A stretch of DNA of 5,794 bases from Spartobacteria bacterium UBA5019 (GCA_002396485.1 DGXZ01000073.1:1-5794), one strand, 5' to 3'; shown: positions 1 through 5,794, counted from the stretch's first letter. The notes: generated by a model from the letters alone, not told the origin. A program made the numbers and translations.

Positions 1-1113
1 TTAACTTATAACCGGACAGTAGTGATTTATTGGCCTTATCTTCTTTCGAAGCAGATCGAGATTAACTTTGCTCACAGGTCCTTTCGCTGGAGCAATAATG
101 CCGCTGATAATGCAGGGGTGACCTGCGTGATTTTGGGCATAGGAAAGCCCAGATCGCCAAAGATCATTTTTGACGGAGAGCAAAGTCAGGTCGTCAGGCT
201 AATAAATCCCTACCTGCTGCCATCTGAAGTCCAAGTAGTTGAACCGAGCGGGCAGACAATATCAACCATTGCAAAAATGAGGTATGGAAACCTTCCCGGC
301 GATGGTAATCACCTCACATTGAGTAGGCAGGAACGGAGCGAATTACTCAGTGAAACGCCTTCCCTTGAGCGCATCGTCATCCCTCTTTATGGAGCTCAGG
401 AATTCATTCGCGGTCTGCAGCGGTTTTGTCTGTGGATTGATGATGACGATCTGGAGCTTGCTCTGAGTAATGACTTCGTCCGCGAAAGAATCCGCATGGT
501 AAGAGAGGTGCGATCAAACAGCCCTGACCCAAGCTACAATTCGCTTGTTGGAAGATCCCACCAATTCAGGGATCGTAACCTCGCGGAGCATCTTACAATT
601 CTTGCACCAACGATCTGCTCCGAAACTAGGGAATTTCTGCCTTCGGCTGTTTTTTCAGGAAGAACGGGCACAACAAATCAGGCTTATGCCCTTTACGACG
701 CCCCGCTTTGGAATATGGCGCTGATCGCTTCCCGCCTACACCTCGTCTGGATCGCAACCGTCTGCGGCAAACTCAAAACCGACTACCGCTACTCCAACAC
801 ACTCGGTTGGAACACCTTTCCCGTCCCCACGCTCACCACACAAAACAAAGCCGACCTCACGCGCTGCGCGGAGGACATCCTGCTTGCCCGCGAGTCCCAT
901 TTCCCCGCCACCATCGCCGATCTTTACGATCCGGAGACAATGCCGGAAAACCTCCACGCCGCCCATGATCGCAACGACGAAACGCTGGAGCGCATCTACA
1001 TCGGCCGCCGATTCAAGAACGACACCGAGCGGCTGGAAAAACTCTTCGAACTCTACACGAAAATGACCGCCAACGCCCCGGCGGTGAAAGTGGCAAGGAG
1101 ACCAAAGTCATGA
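1..1113 (+). CDS. MmeI/YeeA-like DNA methyltransferase, C-terminal part (5' end outside window)
   Basis: The reading frame is open from base 1 to the TGA at 1111-1113, so the gene enters from the left. A GTG at 22 is in frame but is not a believable start, because conserved sequence already surrounds it. About 370 residues are visible. The segment FAHRSFRWSNNA (from nt 67) followed by NAGVTCVILG, then RGLQRFCLWIDD (about nt 405-440), CGKLKTDYRYSN (from nt 763) and the tail ETLERIYIGRRFKNDTERLEKL (split here as ETLERIYIG and RRFKNDTERLEKLFELY, from nt 979) match my memory of the target-recognition and C-terminal domains of MmeI-family (Type IIL-like) N6-adenine methyltransferases. Such enzymes methylate an adenine in an asymmetric site using S-adenosylmethionine. 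The SAM-binding and NPPY-type catalytic motifs would lie upstream and are not seen, nor can I tell whether an N-terminal nuclease is fused. GC steps up near nt 700 (see findings). The stop overlaps the next start as ATGA. Confidence 0.85.
   Translation, partial: LTYNRTVVIYWPYLLSKQIEINFAHRSFRWSNNAADNAGVTCVILGIGKPRSPKIIFDGEQSQVVRLINPYLLPSEVQVVEPSGQTISTIAKMRYGNLPGDGNHLTLSRQERSELLSETPSLERIVIPLYGAQEFIRGLQRFCLWIDDDDLELALSNDFVRERIRMVREVRSNSPDPSYNSLVGRSHQFRDRNLAEHLTILAPTICSETREFLPSAVFSGRTGTTNQAYALYDAPLWNMALIASRLHLVWIATVCGKLKTDYRYSNTLGWNTFPVPTLTTQNKADLTRCAEDILLARESHFPATIADLYDPETMPENLHAAHDRNDETLERIYIGRRFKNDTERLEKLFELYTKMTANAPAVKVARRPKS
1095..1100 (+). promoter_or_regulatory. Ribosome binding site of the DUF1016 nuclease gene
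   Basis: AAGGAG lies 9 bases upstream of the ATG at 1110, inside the end of the methyltransferase frame. It supports that start and indicates independent initiation as well as ATGA coupling. Confidence 0.7.
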
Positions 1114-2231
1114 GCAACAAGCCGATCAAATTCACTGAACCGCCAGAAGGCTATGCCCACTGGCTGGCCGATTTGAAAACCCGCATTCAAAACGCGCAAC
1201 AGCGGGCTTCGCTGGCAGTGAACCACGAGTTGATCTGGCTGTATTGGCAGATCGGGCGTGACATCCTCGCCCGCCAAGCTGCCCAGGGCTGGGGCGCGAA
1301 GGTCATCGAGCGGCTTGCCGAAGACCTGCGGGCGGCATTCCCGGCAATGAAGGGGTTCTCCCGCACCAATTTGCTTTATATGAGAGCCTTTGCCGAGGCG
1401 TGGCCTGATGCGGCAATTGTCCAAGGGGTGCTTGGACAATTAGAAGGATCGGAAATTGTCCACCAAGCTGGTGGACAATTAGGATCGGGAGCAATTGTGC
1501 AACAGGTGGTGCACAAATTGCCGTGGCGTCATCACTGTGTCCTTCTCGACAAACTCAAAACCCGGGAGGAGCGCGAGTGGTATCTTCGGAAAGCCATCGA
1601 ACACAACTGGTCCCGAAACATCCTCGTCATGCAGATCGAGTCCCGGTTGCTGGAACGCAGTGGCGGGGCAGTCACTAATTTCGCCCTCACACTGCCAAAG
1701 CCGCAATCCGATCTGGCGCGGGAATCTCTCAAAGACCCGTATCGTTTTGATTTCCTCGGCCTCGGCGAGGAGGCGCAGGAGCGGGAAATCGAAGGGGCAC
1801 TGGTGAAGCATGTCACTGACTTCCTGCTGGAACTGGGCGCGGGCTTTGCGTTCGTCGGCCGGCAGGTGCTGCTCGATGTGGGCGGCGAGGAGTTTTTTAT
1901 CGACCTGCTCTTTTATCACCTGAAGCTGCGCTGCTATGTGGTGATCGAGCTGAAGGCCGGCAAGTTCAAACCGGAGCATCTGGGACAGCTCGGTTTTTAC
2001 CTCACCGCGGTGGATGCCCAAGTGAAAGACGCGCAGGATGGCCCGACCATCGGCCTCTTGCTTTGCAAAAGCAAAAACAAGGTGGTGGCAGAATACGCCC
2101 TGCGGGACAAGACACAACCACTCGGCGTGGCGGAATATCAACTGGTCGAATCCCTGCCACCCGAACTGCAAACCAGTCTGCCAAGCATCGAACAGATCGA
2201 GCGGGAGCTGGCGGGCGAATCCGAAACATGA
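1110..2231 (+). CDS. DUF1016/YhcG-family PD-(D/E)XK nuclease
   Basis: This 373-aa protein has the two-part layout of the DUF1016 (YhcG) family. An N-terminal helical domain runs over about residues 15-160 (ELIWLYWQIGRDI, FSRTNLLYMRAFAEAWP, then REEREWYLRKAIEHNWSRN). A C-terminal nuclease domain runs over about 205-355. The catalytic PD-(D/E)XK signature is visible as D265 in FFIDLLFYH and E280-x-K282 in VIELKAGKF, followed by HLGQLGFY. The family is a set of putative DNA nucleases common in defence islands and next to Type I restriction genes; exact substrates are mostly unknown to me. The ATG at 1110 overlaps the methyltransferase stop and has an AAGGAG site. Oddity: residues 102-140 are three 13-aa tandem units (AIVQGVLGQLEGS, EIVHQAGGQLGSG, AIVQQVVHKLPWR). 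Only the last looks like the family's normal VQ...LPW segment, so about 26 residues appear inserted. All visible catalytic residues are intact. Confidence 0.9.
   Translation: MSNKPIKFTEPPEGYAHWLADLKTRIQNAQQRASLAVNHELIWLYWQIGRDILARQAAQGWGAKVIERLAEDLRAAFPAMKGFSRTNLLYMRAFAEAWPDAAIVQGVLGQLEGSEIVHQAGGQLGSGAIVQQVVHKLPWRHHCVLLDKLKTREEREWYLRKAIEHNWSRNILVMQIESRLLERSGGAVTNFALTLPKPQSDLARESLKDPYRFDFLGLGEEAQEREIEGALVKHVTDFLLELGAGFAFVGRQVLLDVGGEEFFIDLLFYHLKLRCYVVIELKAGKFKPEHLGQLGFYLTAVDAQVKDAQDGPTIGLLLCKSKNKVVAEYALRDKTQPLGVAEYQLVESLPPELQTSLPSIEQIERELAGESET
1413..1529 (+). repeat. Three 39-bp tandem, internally palindromic repeat units in the coding sequence
   Basis: Units at 1413-1451, 1452-1490 and 1491-1529 are contiguous, each 39 bases or 13 codons. 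They start with the same AATTGT core at 1415, 1454 and 1493, exactly 39 bases apart. Unit 1 holds an 11-bp perfect inverted repeat (AATTGTCCAAG at 1415-1425, CTTGGACAATT at 1431-1441, 5-base loop). Unit 2 holds a 12-bp perfect one (AATTGTCCACCA at 1454-1465, TGGTGGACAATT at 1469-1480, 3-base loop). Unit 3 has a decayed version (GCAATTGTGCA at 1491-1501, TGCACAAATTGC at 1510-1521, one bulged A, 8-base gap). Copy-number change would keep the reading frame of the nuclease. The stems of units 1 and 2 differ in compensating positions (CAAG/CTTG versus CACCA/TGGTG). Confidence 0.9.
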
Positions 2232-2530
2232 GCGATCTGATCCTTTACACCACCGAAGACGGAGCCACGCGTCTCGATCTCCGCATCGAGGGCGGAACGG
2301 CATGGCTCACCCAGCTCGAAACCGCCGCGTTGTTCGCCACCACCAAGAACAATGTGTCCCTGCATGTGCGGAATATTTTCCAAGAAGGAGAGCTGACGCC
2401 GGAGGCAACTGTTAAGGAATCCTTAACAGTTCAAATCGAGGGAAAGGTGGCAGCCGATGCCGAGGACCTGAGAGAAATCGAGAATCTGGACAAAACTTTG
2501 AAAAAACACACACCGGATCCCAAATCATGA
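2228..2530 (+). CDS. RhuM-family protein, shortened (probable internally deleted form)
   Basis: This 100-aa protein starts at the ATG at 2228, which overlaps the upstream stop as ATGA; the frame is open further upstream but only across the nuclease gene. Residues 1-72 match the N-terminal winged-helix-like region of the RhuM family (LYTTEDGATRLDLRIEGG, TAWLTQLETAALFATTK, NNVSLHVRNIFQEGEL, ATVKESLTVQ). From memory, full RhuM proteins are about 300 aa or more. Here the family pattern ends after LTVQIEGK and a charged tail follows (ADAEDLREIENLDKTLKKH). The tail ends exactly in an ATGA overlap with the helicase, so the 3' end looks original and the middle lost by an in-frame deletion; that is inference. 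RhuM proteins are often found beside restriction genes; their function is poorly known. There is no good ribosome binding site, so translation probably depends on coupling. It could be a remnant or a functional minimal DNA-binding protein. Confidence 0.7.
   Translation: MSDLILYTTEDGATRLDLRIEGGTAWLTQLETAALFATTKNNVSLHVRNIFQEGELTPEATVKESLTVQIEGKVAADAEDLREIENLDKTLKKHTPDPKS
2407..2431 (+). repeat. 25-bp near-perfect palindrome inside the RhuM-like gene
   Basis: AACTGTTAAGGA at 2407-2418 and TCCTTAACAGTT at 2420-2431 are exact reverse complements around a single central A, giving 12-bp arms. It encodes part of the conserved ATVKESLTVQ segment (codons from 2404) and lies just before the point where similarity to RhuM proteins stops. 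It could be a protein-binding site, a cruciform, or simply palindromic coding sequence. Confidence 0.85.
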
Positions 2531-4572
2531 GCGGAAAGAACATCCCATCAGTCTCGGTCACATACGCTGGCGACGGACGCTCCACGCAAGCAAATGAACT
2601 CGGGATGCGCCCGATGCAGGAACTCGCCTATCAGAAGCGCGGCGAGCAATACCTTCTGATCAAGTCCCCGCCCGCTTCGGGCAAAAGTCGCGCCCTCATG
2701 TTTATCGCCCTGGACAAGCTGGCAAACCAGAAGCTGAAGCAGGCGATCATCGTGGTGCCAGAAAAGTCCATTGGATCCAGCTTCCACAGCGAACCTCTGA
2801 CGAAGTTCGGCTTCTGGGCGGATTGGAATGTGGAGCCGCGATGGAACCTGTGCGACGCGCCGGGTGCGGATGGCGGCAAGGTGGATGCCGTGAAGAAATT
2901 TCTCGATGGCACGGATCAGGTGCTCGTCTGCACGCACGCGACCTTCCGTTTTGCCGTAGAGCGGTTCGGCGTGGAGGCGTTTGATGATCGCCTGATCGCC
3001 GTGGACGAGTTCCACCATGTCTCGGCACATCCCGACAACCGGCTTGGAGACCATGTGCGGCAATTCATGGCCCGCGACAAAGCCCACCTTGTCGCCATGA
3101 CAGGTTCCTACTTTCGAGGAGATGCCGCCGCCGTGCTTCATGCCGAGGATGAGGCGAAGTTCGAGACGATCACCTACACTTACTACCAGCAACTGAACGG
3201 CTACCGCTACCTCAAGCAACTCGACATTGGTTACTTCTTCTATGCCGGAAGCTACACGGAGGAGATTCTCAAGGTGCTCGATTCCAATGAGAAGACCATC
3301 GTGCATATCCCAAATGTGAACTCGCGGGAGAGCACCAAAGACAAAATCCGCGAGGTGGAGCACATCATCGAAGAACTCGGAGAATGGCAAGGCACCGATC
3401 CGAAAACCGGCTTCCAGCTTGTGCGGACAGCCGAAGGCCGCCTGCTGAAAATCGCGGACTTGGTGGACGACGAGCCGGACCGGCGTGATCTGGTGTCCTC
3501 CGCGCTCAAGGACTCCTCAGAGAAAAACAACCGCGACCATGTTGATATCATTATCGCCCTCGGCATGGCCAAGGAGGGTTTCGATTGGATTTGGTGCGAG
3601 CACGCTCTGACTGTCGGCTACCGCTCCAGCCTGACCGAAATCGTGCAAATCATCGGGCGAGCCACACGCGACGCACCAGGAAAAACCCGCGCCCGCTTCA
3701 CCAATCTCATCTCTGAGCCGGATGCCACCGAACAAGCCGTGGCAGAGGCGGTGAATGACACGCTCAAAGCAATCGCCGCGAGTCTCCTGATGGAGCAGGT
3801 GCTGGCACCGCGCTTTGAGTTCAAGCCCAAGAGACCGGAAAACGAAGCCTCGCCCGGCTTCGACTACGGCGAAGGCGGCTACGATGCCGAAAAATGCAAT
3901 GTCGGCTTCAATGCGGAGACCGGCCGCGTGCAGCTTGAGATCAAAGGGCTCGCCGAGCCCAAAAATGATGAGGCCGGTCGAATCTGCCGCGAGGATTTGA
4001 ACGAACTCATCACCGCCTTCGTGCAGGAAAAATCCACACTGGAGCGCGGCATGTTCGATCAGGAACTCGTGCCTGAGGAACTCACGCAAGTTCGCATGGG
4101 CAAGATTGTAAAGGAGGCTTACCCGCATCTTGGCGAGGAAGATCAAGAAGCCGTCCGGCAACATGCCATCGCGGCGCTGAACATCGTGCAGGAAGCCAAG
4201 AAGAGCCTTCTGAATCAAGAGCCCGATCAGTCCCCCAATACGGCCCTGATCGAGGGAGTGAAGAGATTCGCCCTGAGCGTCAAGGAACTCGACATCGATC
4301 TCATCGACCGTATCAATCCCTTTGGCGAGGCCTATGCCATCCTATCGAAAACCATGGGCGAGGAACGGCTCAAGCAGGTTGCGGAGGTCATCGCCGCCAA
4401 GCGTGTGAGCCTCACGATCGAAGAGGCGCGTGAACTCGCAAAACGCGCCGTGCGTTTTAAAGCCGAAAAAGGCCGTCTCCCCTCGCTCACCGCCATGGAC
4501 CCATGGGAAAAGCGAATGGCGGAGGGTGTGGCCTATCTGCAGCGAAAGGCAAAGGAGGATCGAAGTGAGTAA
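2527..4572 (+). CDS. SF2 DExH-box helicase, partner of the GIY-YIG nuclease
   Basis: This 681-aa protein carries the superfamily 2 motifs in order. GMRPMQ (26-31) resembles the pre-Walker motif. Walker A is SPPASGKS (47-54, K53), with Ser in place of the usual first Gly/Ala. IIVVPEKS (74-81) is motif Ia, and VLVCTHATF (from 132) is motif Ib. Walker B/motif II is DEFH (160-163). Motif III is AMTGSY (190-195), a TGS form instead of SAT/TAT. Motif V is GMAKEGFDW (346-354), and QIIGRATR (374-381) is motif VI with the arginine finger. It is thus a probable ATP-driven DNA translocase or helicase. Residues after about 430 have no domain I can name and look helical and charged; no nuclease motif is seen in the protein. 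The ATG overlaps the RhuM-like stop (ATGA) and lacks a clear ribosome binding site. The family regularly sits directly upstream of a GIY-YIG protein like the next gene (from memory). Likely a restriction or defence motor. Confidence 0.88.
   Translation: MSGKNIPSVSVTYAGDGRSTQANELGMRPMQELAYQKRGEQYLLIKSPPASGKSRALMFIALDKLANQKLKQAIIVVPEKSIGSSFHSEPLTKFGFWADWNVEPRWNLCDAPGADGGKVDAVKKFLDGTDQVLVCTHATFRFAVERFGVEAFDDRLIAVDEFHHVSAHPDNRLGDHVRQFMARDKAHLVAMTGSYFRGDAAAVLHAEDEAKFETITYTYYQQLNGYRYLKQLDIGYFFYAGSYTEEILKVLDSNEKTIVHIPNVNSRESTKDKIREVEHIIEELGEWQGTDPKTGFQLVRTAEGRLLKIADLVDDEPDRRDLVSSALKDSSEKNNRDHVDIIIALGMAKEGFDWIWCEHALTVGYRSSLTEIVQIIGRATRDAPGKTRARFTNLISEPDATEQAVAEAVNDTLKAIAASLLMEQVLAPRFEFKPKRPENEASPGFDYGEGGYDAEKCNVGFNAETGRVQLEIKGLAEPKNDEAGRICREDLNELITAFVQEKSTLERGMFDQELVPEELTQVRMGKIVKEAYPHLGEEDQEAVRQHAIAALNIVQEAKKSLLNQEPDQSPNTALIEGVKRFALSVKELDIDLIDRINPFGEAYAILSKTMGEERLKQVAEVIAAKRVSLTIEEARELAKRAVRFKAEKGRLPSLTAMDPWEKRMAEGVAYLQRKAKEDRSE
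4551..4558 (+). promoter_or_regulatory. Ribosome binding site that sets the GTG start of the GIY-YIG gene
   Basis: AAAGGAGG lies 6 bases before the GTG at 4565, an almost ideal Shine-Dalgarno site and the strongest in the window. It decides in favour of this start over the in-frame ATG at 4430, which lies deep inside the helicase gene. Confidence 0.85.
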
Positions 4573-5761
4573 AAACATCACAAACGAAGACCTCGAACTG
4601 CTCGACGAACTCGGCGTGGAGCCGGAAGCCTCACAGGCTGGCGGCCTCTCGCCCCGCGAGCAAAGGATCATCGCAGGCTTTGAGGAAATCCTGCGATTCT
4701 TCGAGGAAAACGGTAACCTCCCCCGACATGGTGAAGGCCGCGACATTTTCGAGCGCCTCTACGCCGTGCGATTGGACAGCATCCGCCAATCGGCGGAGTG
4801 CCTATCCCTTCTCGAAGGATACGACAAACACGGTTTATTGAATGCCACGCTGCAAGAGACCTCAGCGACGCGCCTGCGCGAGGAGCCAGATGACGAGAAA
4901 CTGCTGGCCGAGTTGGGAGTCGATACAGCGGCAGATGTCACGCGCCTCGTCCATGTGCGCTCCCATGAGGAAATCAAAGCAGCGGAGGAGGTCGCAAAAC
5001 GAGACCTGTGCCCCGACTTTGACAGGTTCCAGCCATTGTTTGAGAAGGTGCAGGCCGAACTGAGAACTGGACTTCGGCAAACGCTGAAATACCAGGACAA
5101 CGCCGAGGTCAATGCAGGCGACCTTTTCATTCTCGACGGCCAAAAGATTCTCGTCGCCGACATGGGCGAGCCATTTTTAAGCGATTACGGCCGTCCAGAT
5201 CGCAGGCTCCGTGTGGTCTATGACAATGGAACCGAAAGCGACCTCTTGGTGCGCTCTCTTCAAAGAGCCCTCAACAAGGACAAGGCCAGCCGCCGCATCG
5301 TCACCTACGATCTCGGCCCTCTTTTTTCCGGAGAGGCGGGAGAAGGTGACCTTTCGACCGGCCACATCTATGTGCTGCGAAGCCTTTCGGAGAATGAGTT
5401 CATCGCCGAGAACCGGGCGGTGATCCACAAAATTGGCGTCACCGGAGGCGATATAAAAACCCGCGTCTCCAACGCCAAAAAAGACCCCACATTTCTACTG
5501 GCGAATGTCGAAATCGTGGCGTCCTACCAACTCGCCAACATCAACCGGAAAAAAATCGAATCCCTTCTCCACGGCTTCTTCGCATCCGCTCGTCTGGACC
5601 TCGAATTGAAAGACCGCTTCGGCATTGCCGTGGAACCTCGCGAGTGGTTCCTAGTCCCTCTACCGGTGGTCGAGGAAACCATCCAAAAGCTCATTGAAGG
5701 AACCATCGGCGATTTTCAATACGATCCGAAAGCCGCCCAAATTCTCCCCGCGAGGAAATAA
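4565..5761 (+). CDS. GIY-YIG nuclease family protein (T5orf172/Mug113 type)
   Basis: This 398-aa protein uses a GTG start, which overlaps the helicase stop by 8 bases behind a strong ribosome binding site. The C-terminal third is a GIY-YIG domain: GHIYVLRS (266-273) is the first half, KIGVTGGD (289-296) the second. R300 in KTRVSNA fits the catalytic arginine and E332 in KIESLLHGFF the metal-binding glutamate, followed by EWFLVPL. A middle part (about 185-245) has a conserved beta-rich look, with FILDGQK, RRLRVVYDNGTESDLLVRS (205 onward) and LQRALNKD. The N-terminus has two copies of an LLxELGV motif (12-18 and 113-119) around a short G-N-L-P module (43-73). GIY-YIG enzymes cut DNA with a single catalytic domain. 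With a dedicated helicase next door it is the likely cleavage subunit; the N-terminal part may dock to the helicase (inference). All expected catalytic residues are seen. Confidence 0.9.
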   Translation: MSKNITNEDLELLDELGVEPEASQAGGLSPREQRIIAGFEEILRFFEENGNLPRHGEGRDIFERLYAVRLDSIRQSAECLSLLEGYDKHGLLNATLQETSATRLREEPDDEKLLAELGVDTAADVTRLVHVRSHEEIKAAEEVAKRDLCPDFDRFQPLFEKVQAELRTGLRQTLKYQDNAEVNAGDLFILDGQKILVADMGEPFLSDYGRPDRRLRVVYDNGTESDLLVRSLQRALNKDKASRRIVTYDLGPLFSGEAGEGDLSTGHIYVLRSLSENEFIAENRAVIHKIGVTGGDIKTRVSNAKKDPTFLLANVEIVASYQLANINRKKIESLLHGFFASARLDLELKDRFGIAVEPREWFLVPLPVVEETIQKLIEGTIGDFQYDPKAAQILPARK

Positions 5762-5794
5762 AGCCCCGCCCTGACCGGGCTCTCGTTTCCAAAA
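5762..5794 (+). terminator. Short 3' tail with a weak hairpin, possible terminator
   Basis: AGCCC at 5762-5766 can pair with GGGCT at 5777-5781, or alternatively GCCC at 5768-5771 with GGGC at 5777-5780. TCTCGTTT follows, a poor U-tract. The position right after the last stop suits an operon terminator, but the stem is short and the window ends too soon to judge. Confidence 0.3.

Noticed and set aside
22..24. GTG as the true start of the methyltransferase gene
   Set aside because: The frame is open to base 1, conserved family sequence follows directly, and the fragment would lack the whole catalytic domain; the gene is cut by the window edge.
1413..1529. CRISPR-like array from regularly spaced palindromic repeats
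   Set aside because: There are only three units, the between-palindrome intervals are about 12 bases, all are in frame inside a conserved gene, and no spacer-like unique segments of 25-40 bases exist.
2063..2227. Longer N-terminus for the RhuM-like protein from an upstream in-frame start
   Set aside because: It would overlap the C-terminal nuclease coding sequence by over 160 bases, while the ATG at 2228 sits in an ATGA overlap and directly precedes the family's usual N-terminal sequence.
1479..2303. 274-aa open frame on the minus strand across the nuclease and RhuM-like genes
   Set aside because: It lies opposite a gene with clear family motifs and catalytic residues; its translation shows no recognisable domain and reads as an antisense shadow in GC-rich DNA.
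2548..3390. 280-aa open frame on the minus strand across the helicase gene
   Set aside because: The plus strand here encodes helicase motifs I to III in order; the minus-strand product has no recognised features and is antisense.
3517..4218. 233-aa open frame on the minus strand across the helicase C-terminal half
   Set aside because: Same reason: it mirrors motif V/VI and the downstream coding sequence, with no start signal or family match seen.
4430..4564. Longer N-terminus for the GIY-YIG protein from the in-frame ATG at 4430
   Set aside because: It would overlap the helicase gene by more than 140 bases, and the GTG at 4565 has an excellent ribosome binding site and gives a family-like N-terminus (MSKNITNEDLELLDELGV).
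1..5794. tRNA, rRNA, insertion-sequence ends, attachment sites or internal promoters
   Set aside because: The window is nearly wall-to-wall coding; I saw no cloverleaf, transposase, terminal inverted repeats or convincing -35/-10 pairs in noncoding sequence.

Overview
The window is a fully coding, single-strand block from a bacterial genome. By hand count GC is about 48% in the first 720 bases and about 60% over the next 300; the rest looks similarly GC-rich. The rRNA-like Shine-Dalgarno sites, ATGA gene overlaps and gene families are all bacterial. Nothing here fixes the taxon. A moderately GC-rich Gram-negative such as a verrucomicrobial or proteobacterial lineage would fit, but that is a guess. 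The content is accessory DNA of the restriction-modification/defence-island type.

Layout, all on the + strand: (1) 1-1113, the C-terminal part of an MmeI/YeeA-like adenine DNA methyltransferase that enters from the left edge, covering the target-recognition region and the conserved C-terminal domain; (2) 1110-2231, a DUF1016/YhcG-type PD-(D/E)XK nuclease with an unusual 39-bp tandem palindromic repeat in its interdomain region; (3) 2228-2530, a shortened RhuM-family protein of 100 aa with a near-perfect 25-bp palindrome; (4) 2527-4572, an SF2 DExH-box helicase of 681 aa; (5) 4565-5761, a 398-aa protein with a C-terminal GIY-YIG (T5orf172/Mug113-type) nuclease domain. Every junction is a 4-base ATGA overlap, except the last, which is an 8-base overlap with a GTG start behind a strong ribosome binding site. 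The genes are therefore almost certainly one translationally coupled operon. About 33 noncoding bases follow the last stop and hold at most a weak hairpin.

Working model (inference): the methyltransferase gives self-recognition and modification. The helicase plus GIY-YIG nuclease would be a translocating restriction module that uses the same recognition, a split equivalent of the single-chain MmeI enzymes or an analogue of Type I/III systems. The DUF1016 nuclease and the RhuM remnant sit between modification and restriction genes and may be accessory nuclease/regulatory parts or swapped-in cargo. I recognise the helicase/GIY-YIG pair as recurrent family members, but I do not know of an established name for this five-gene arrangement. 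The most notable sequence-level signals are the in-frame palindromic repeats in two adjacent genes, the composition step inside the methyltransferase, and a shared short module at the facing ends of the helicase and GIY-YIG proteins.
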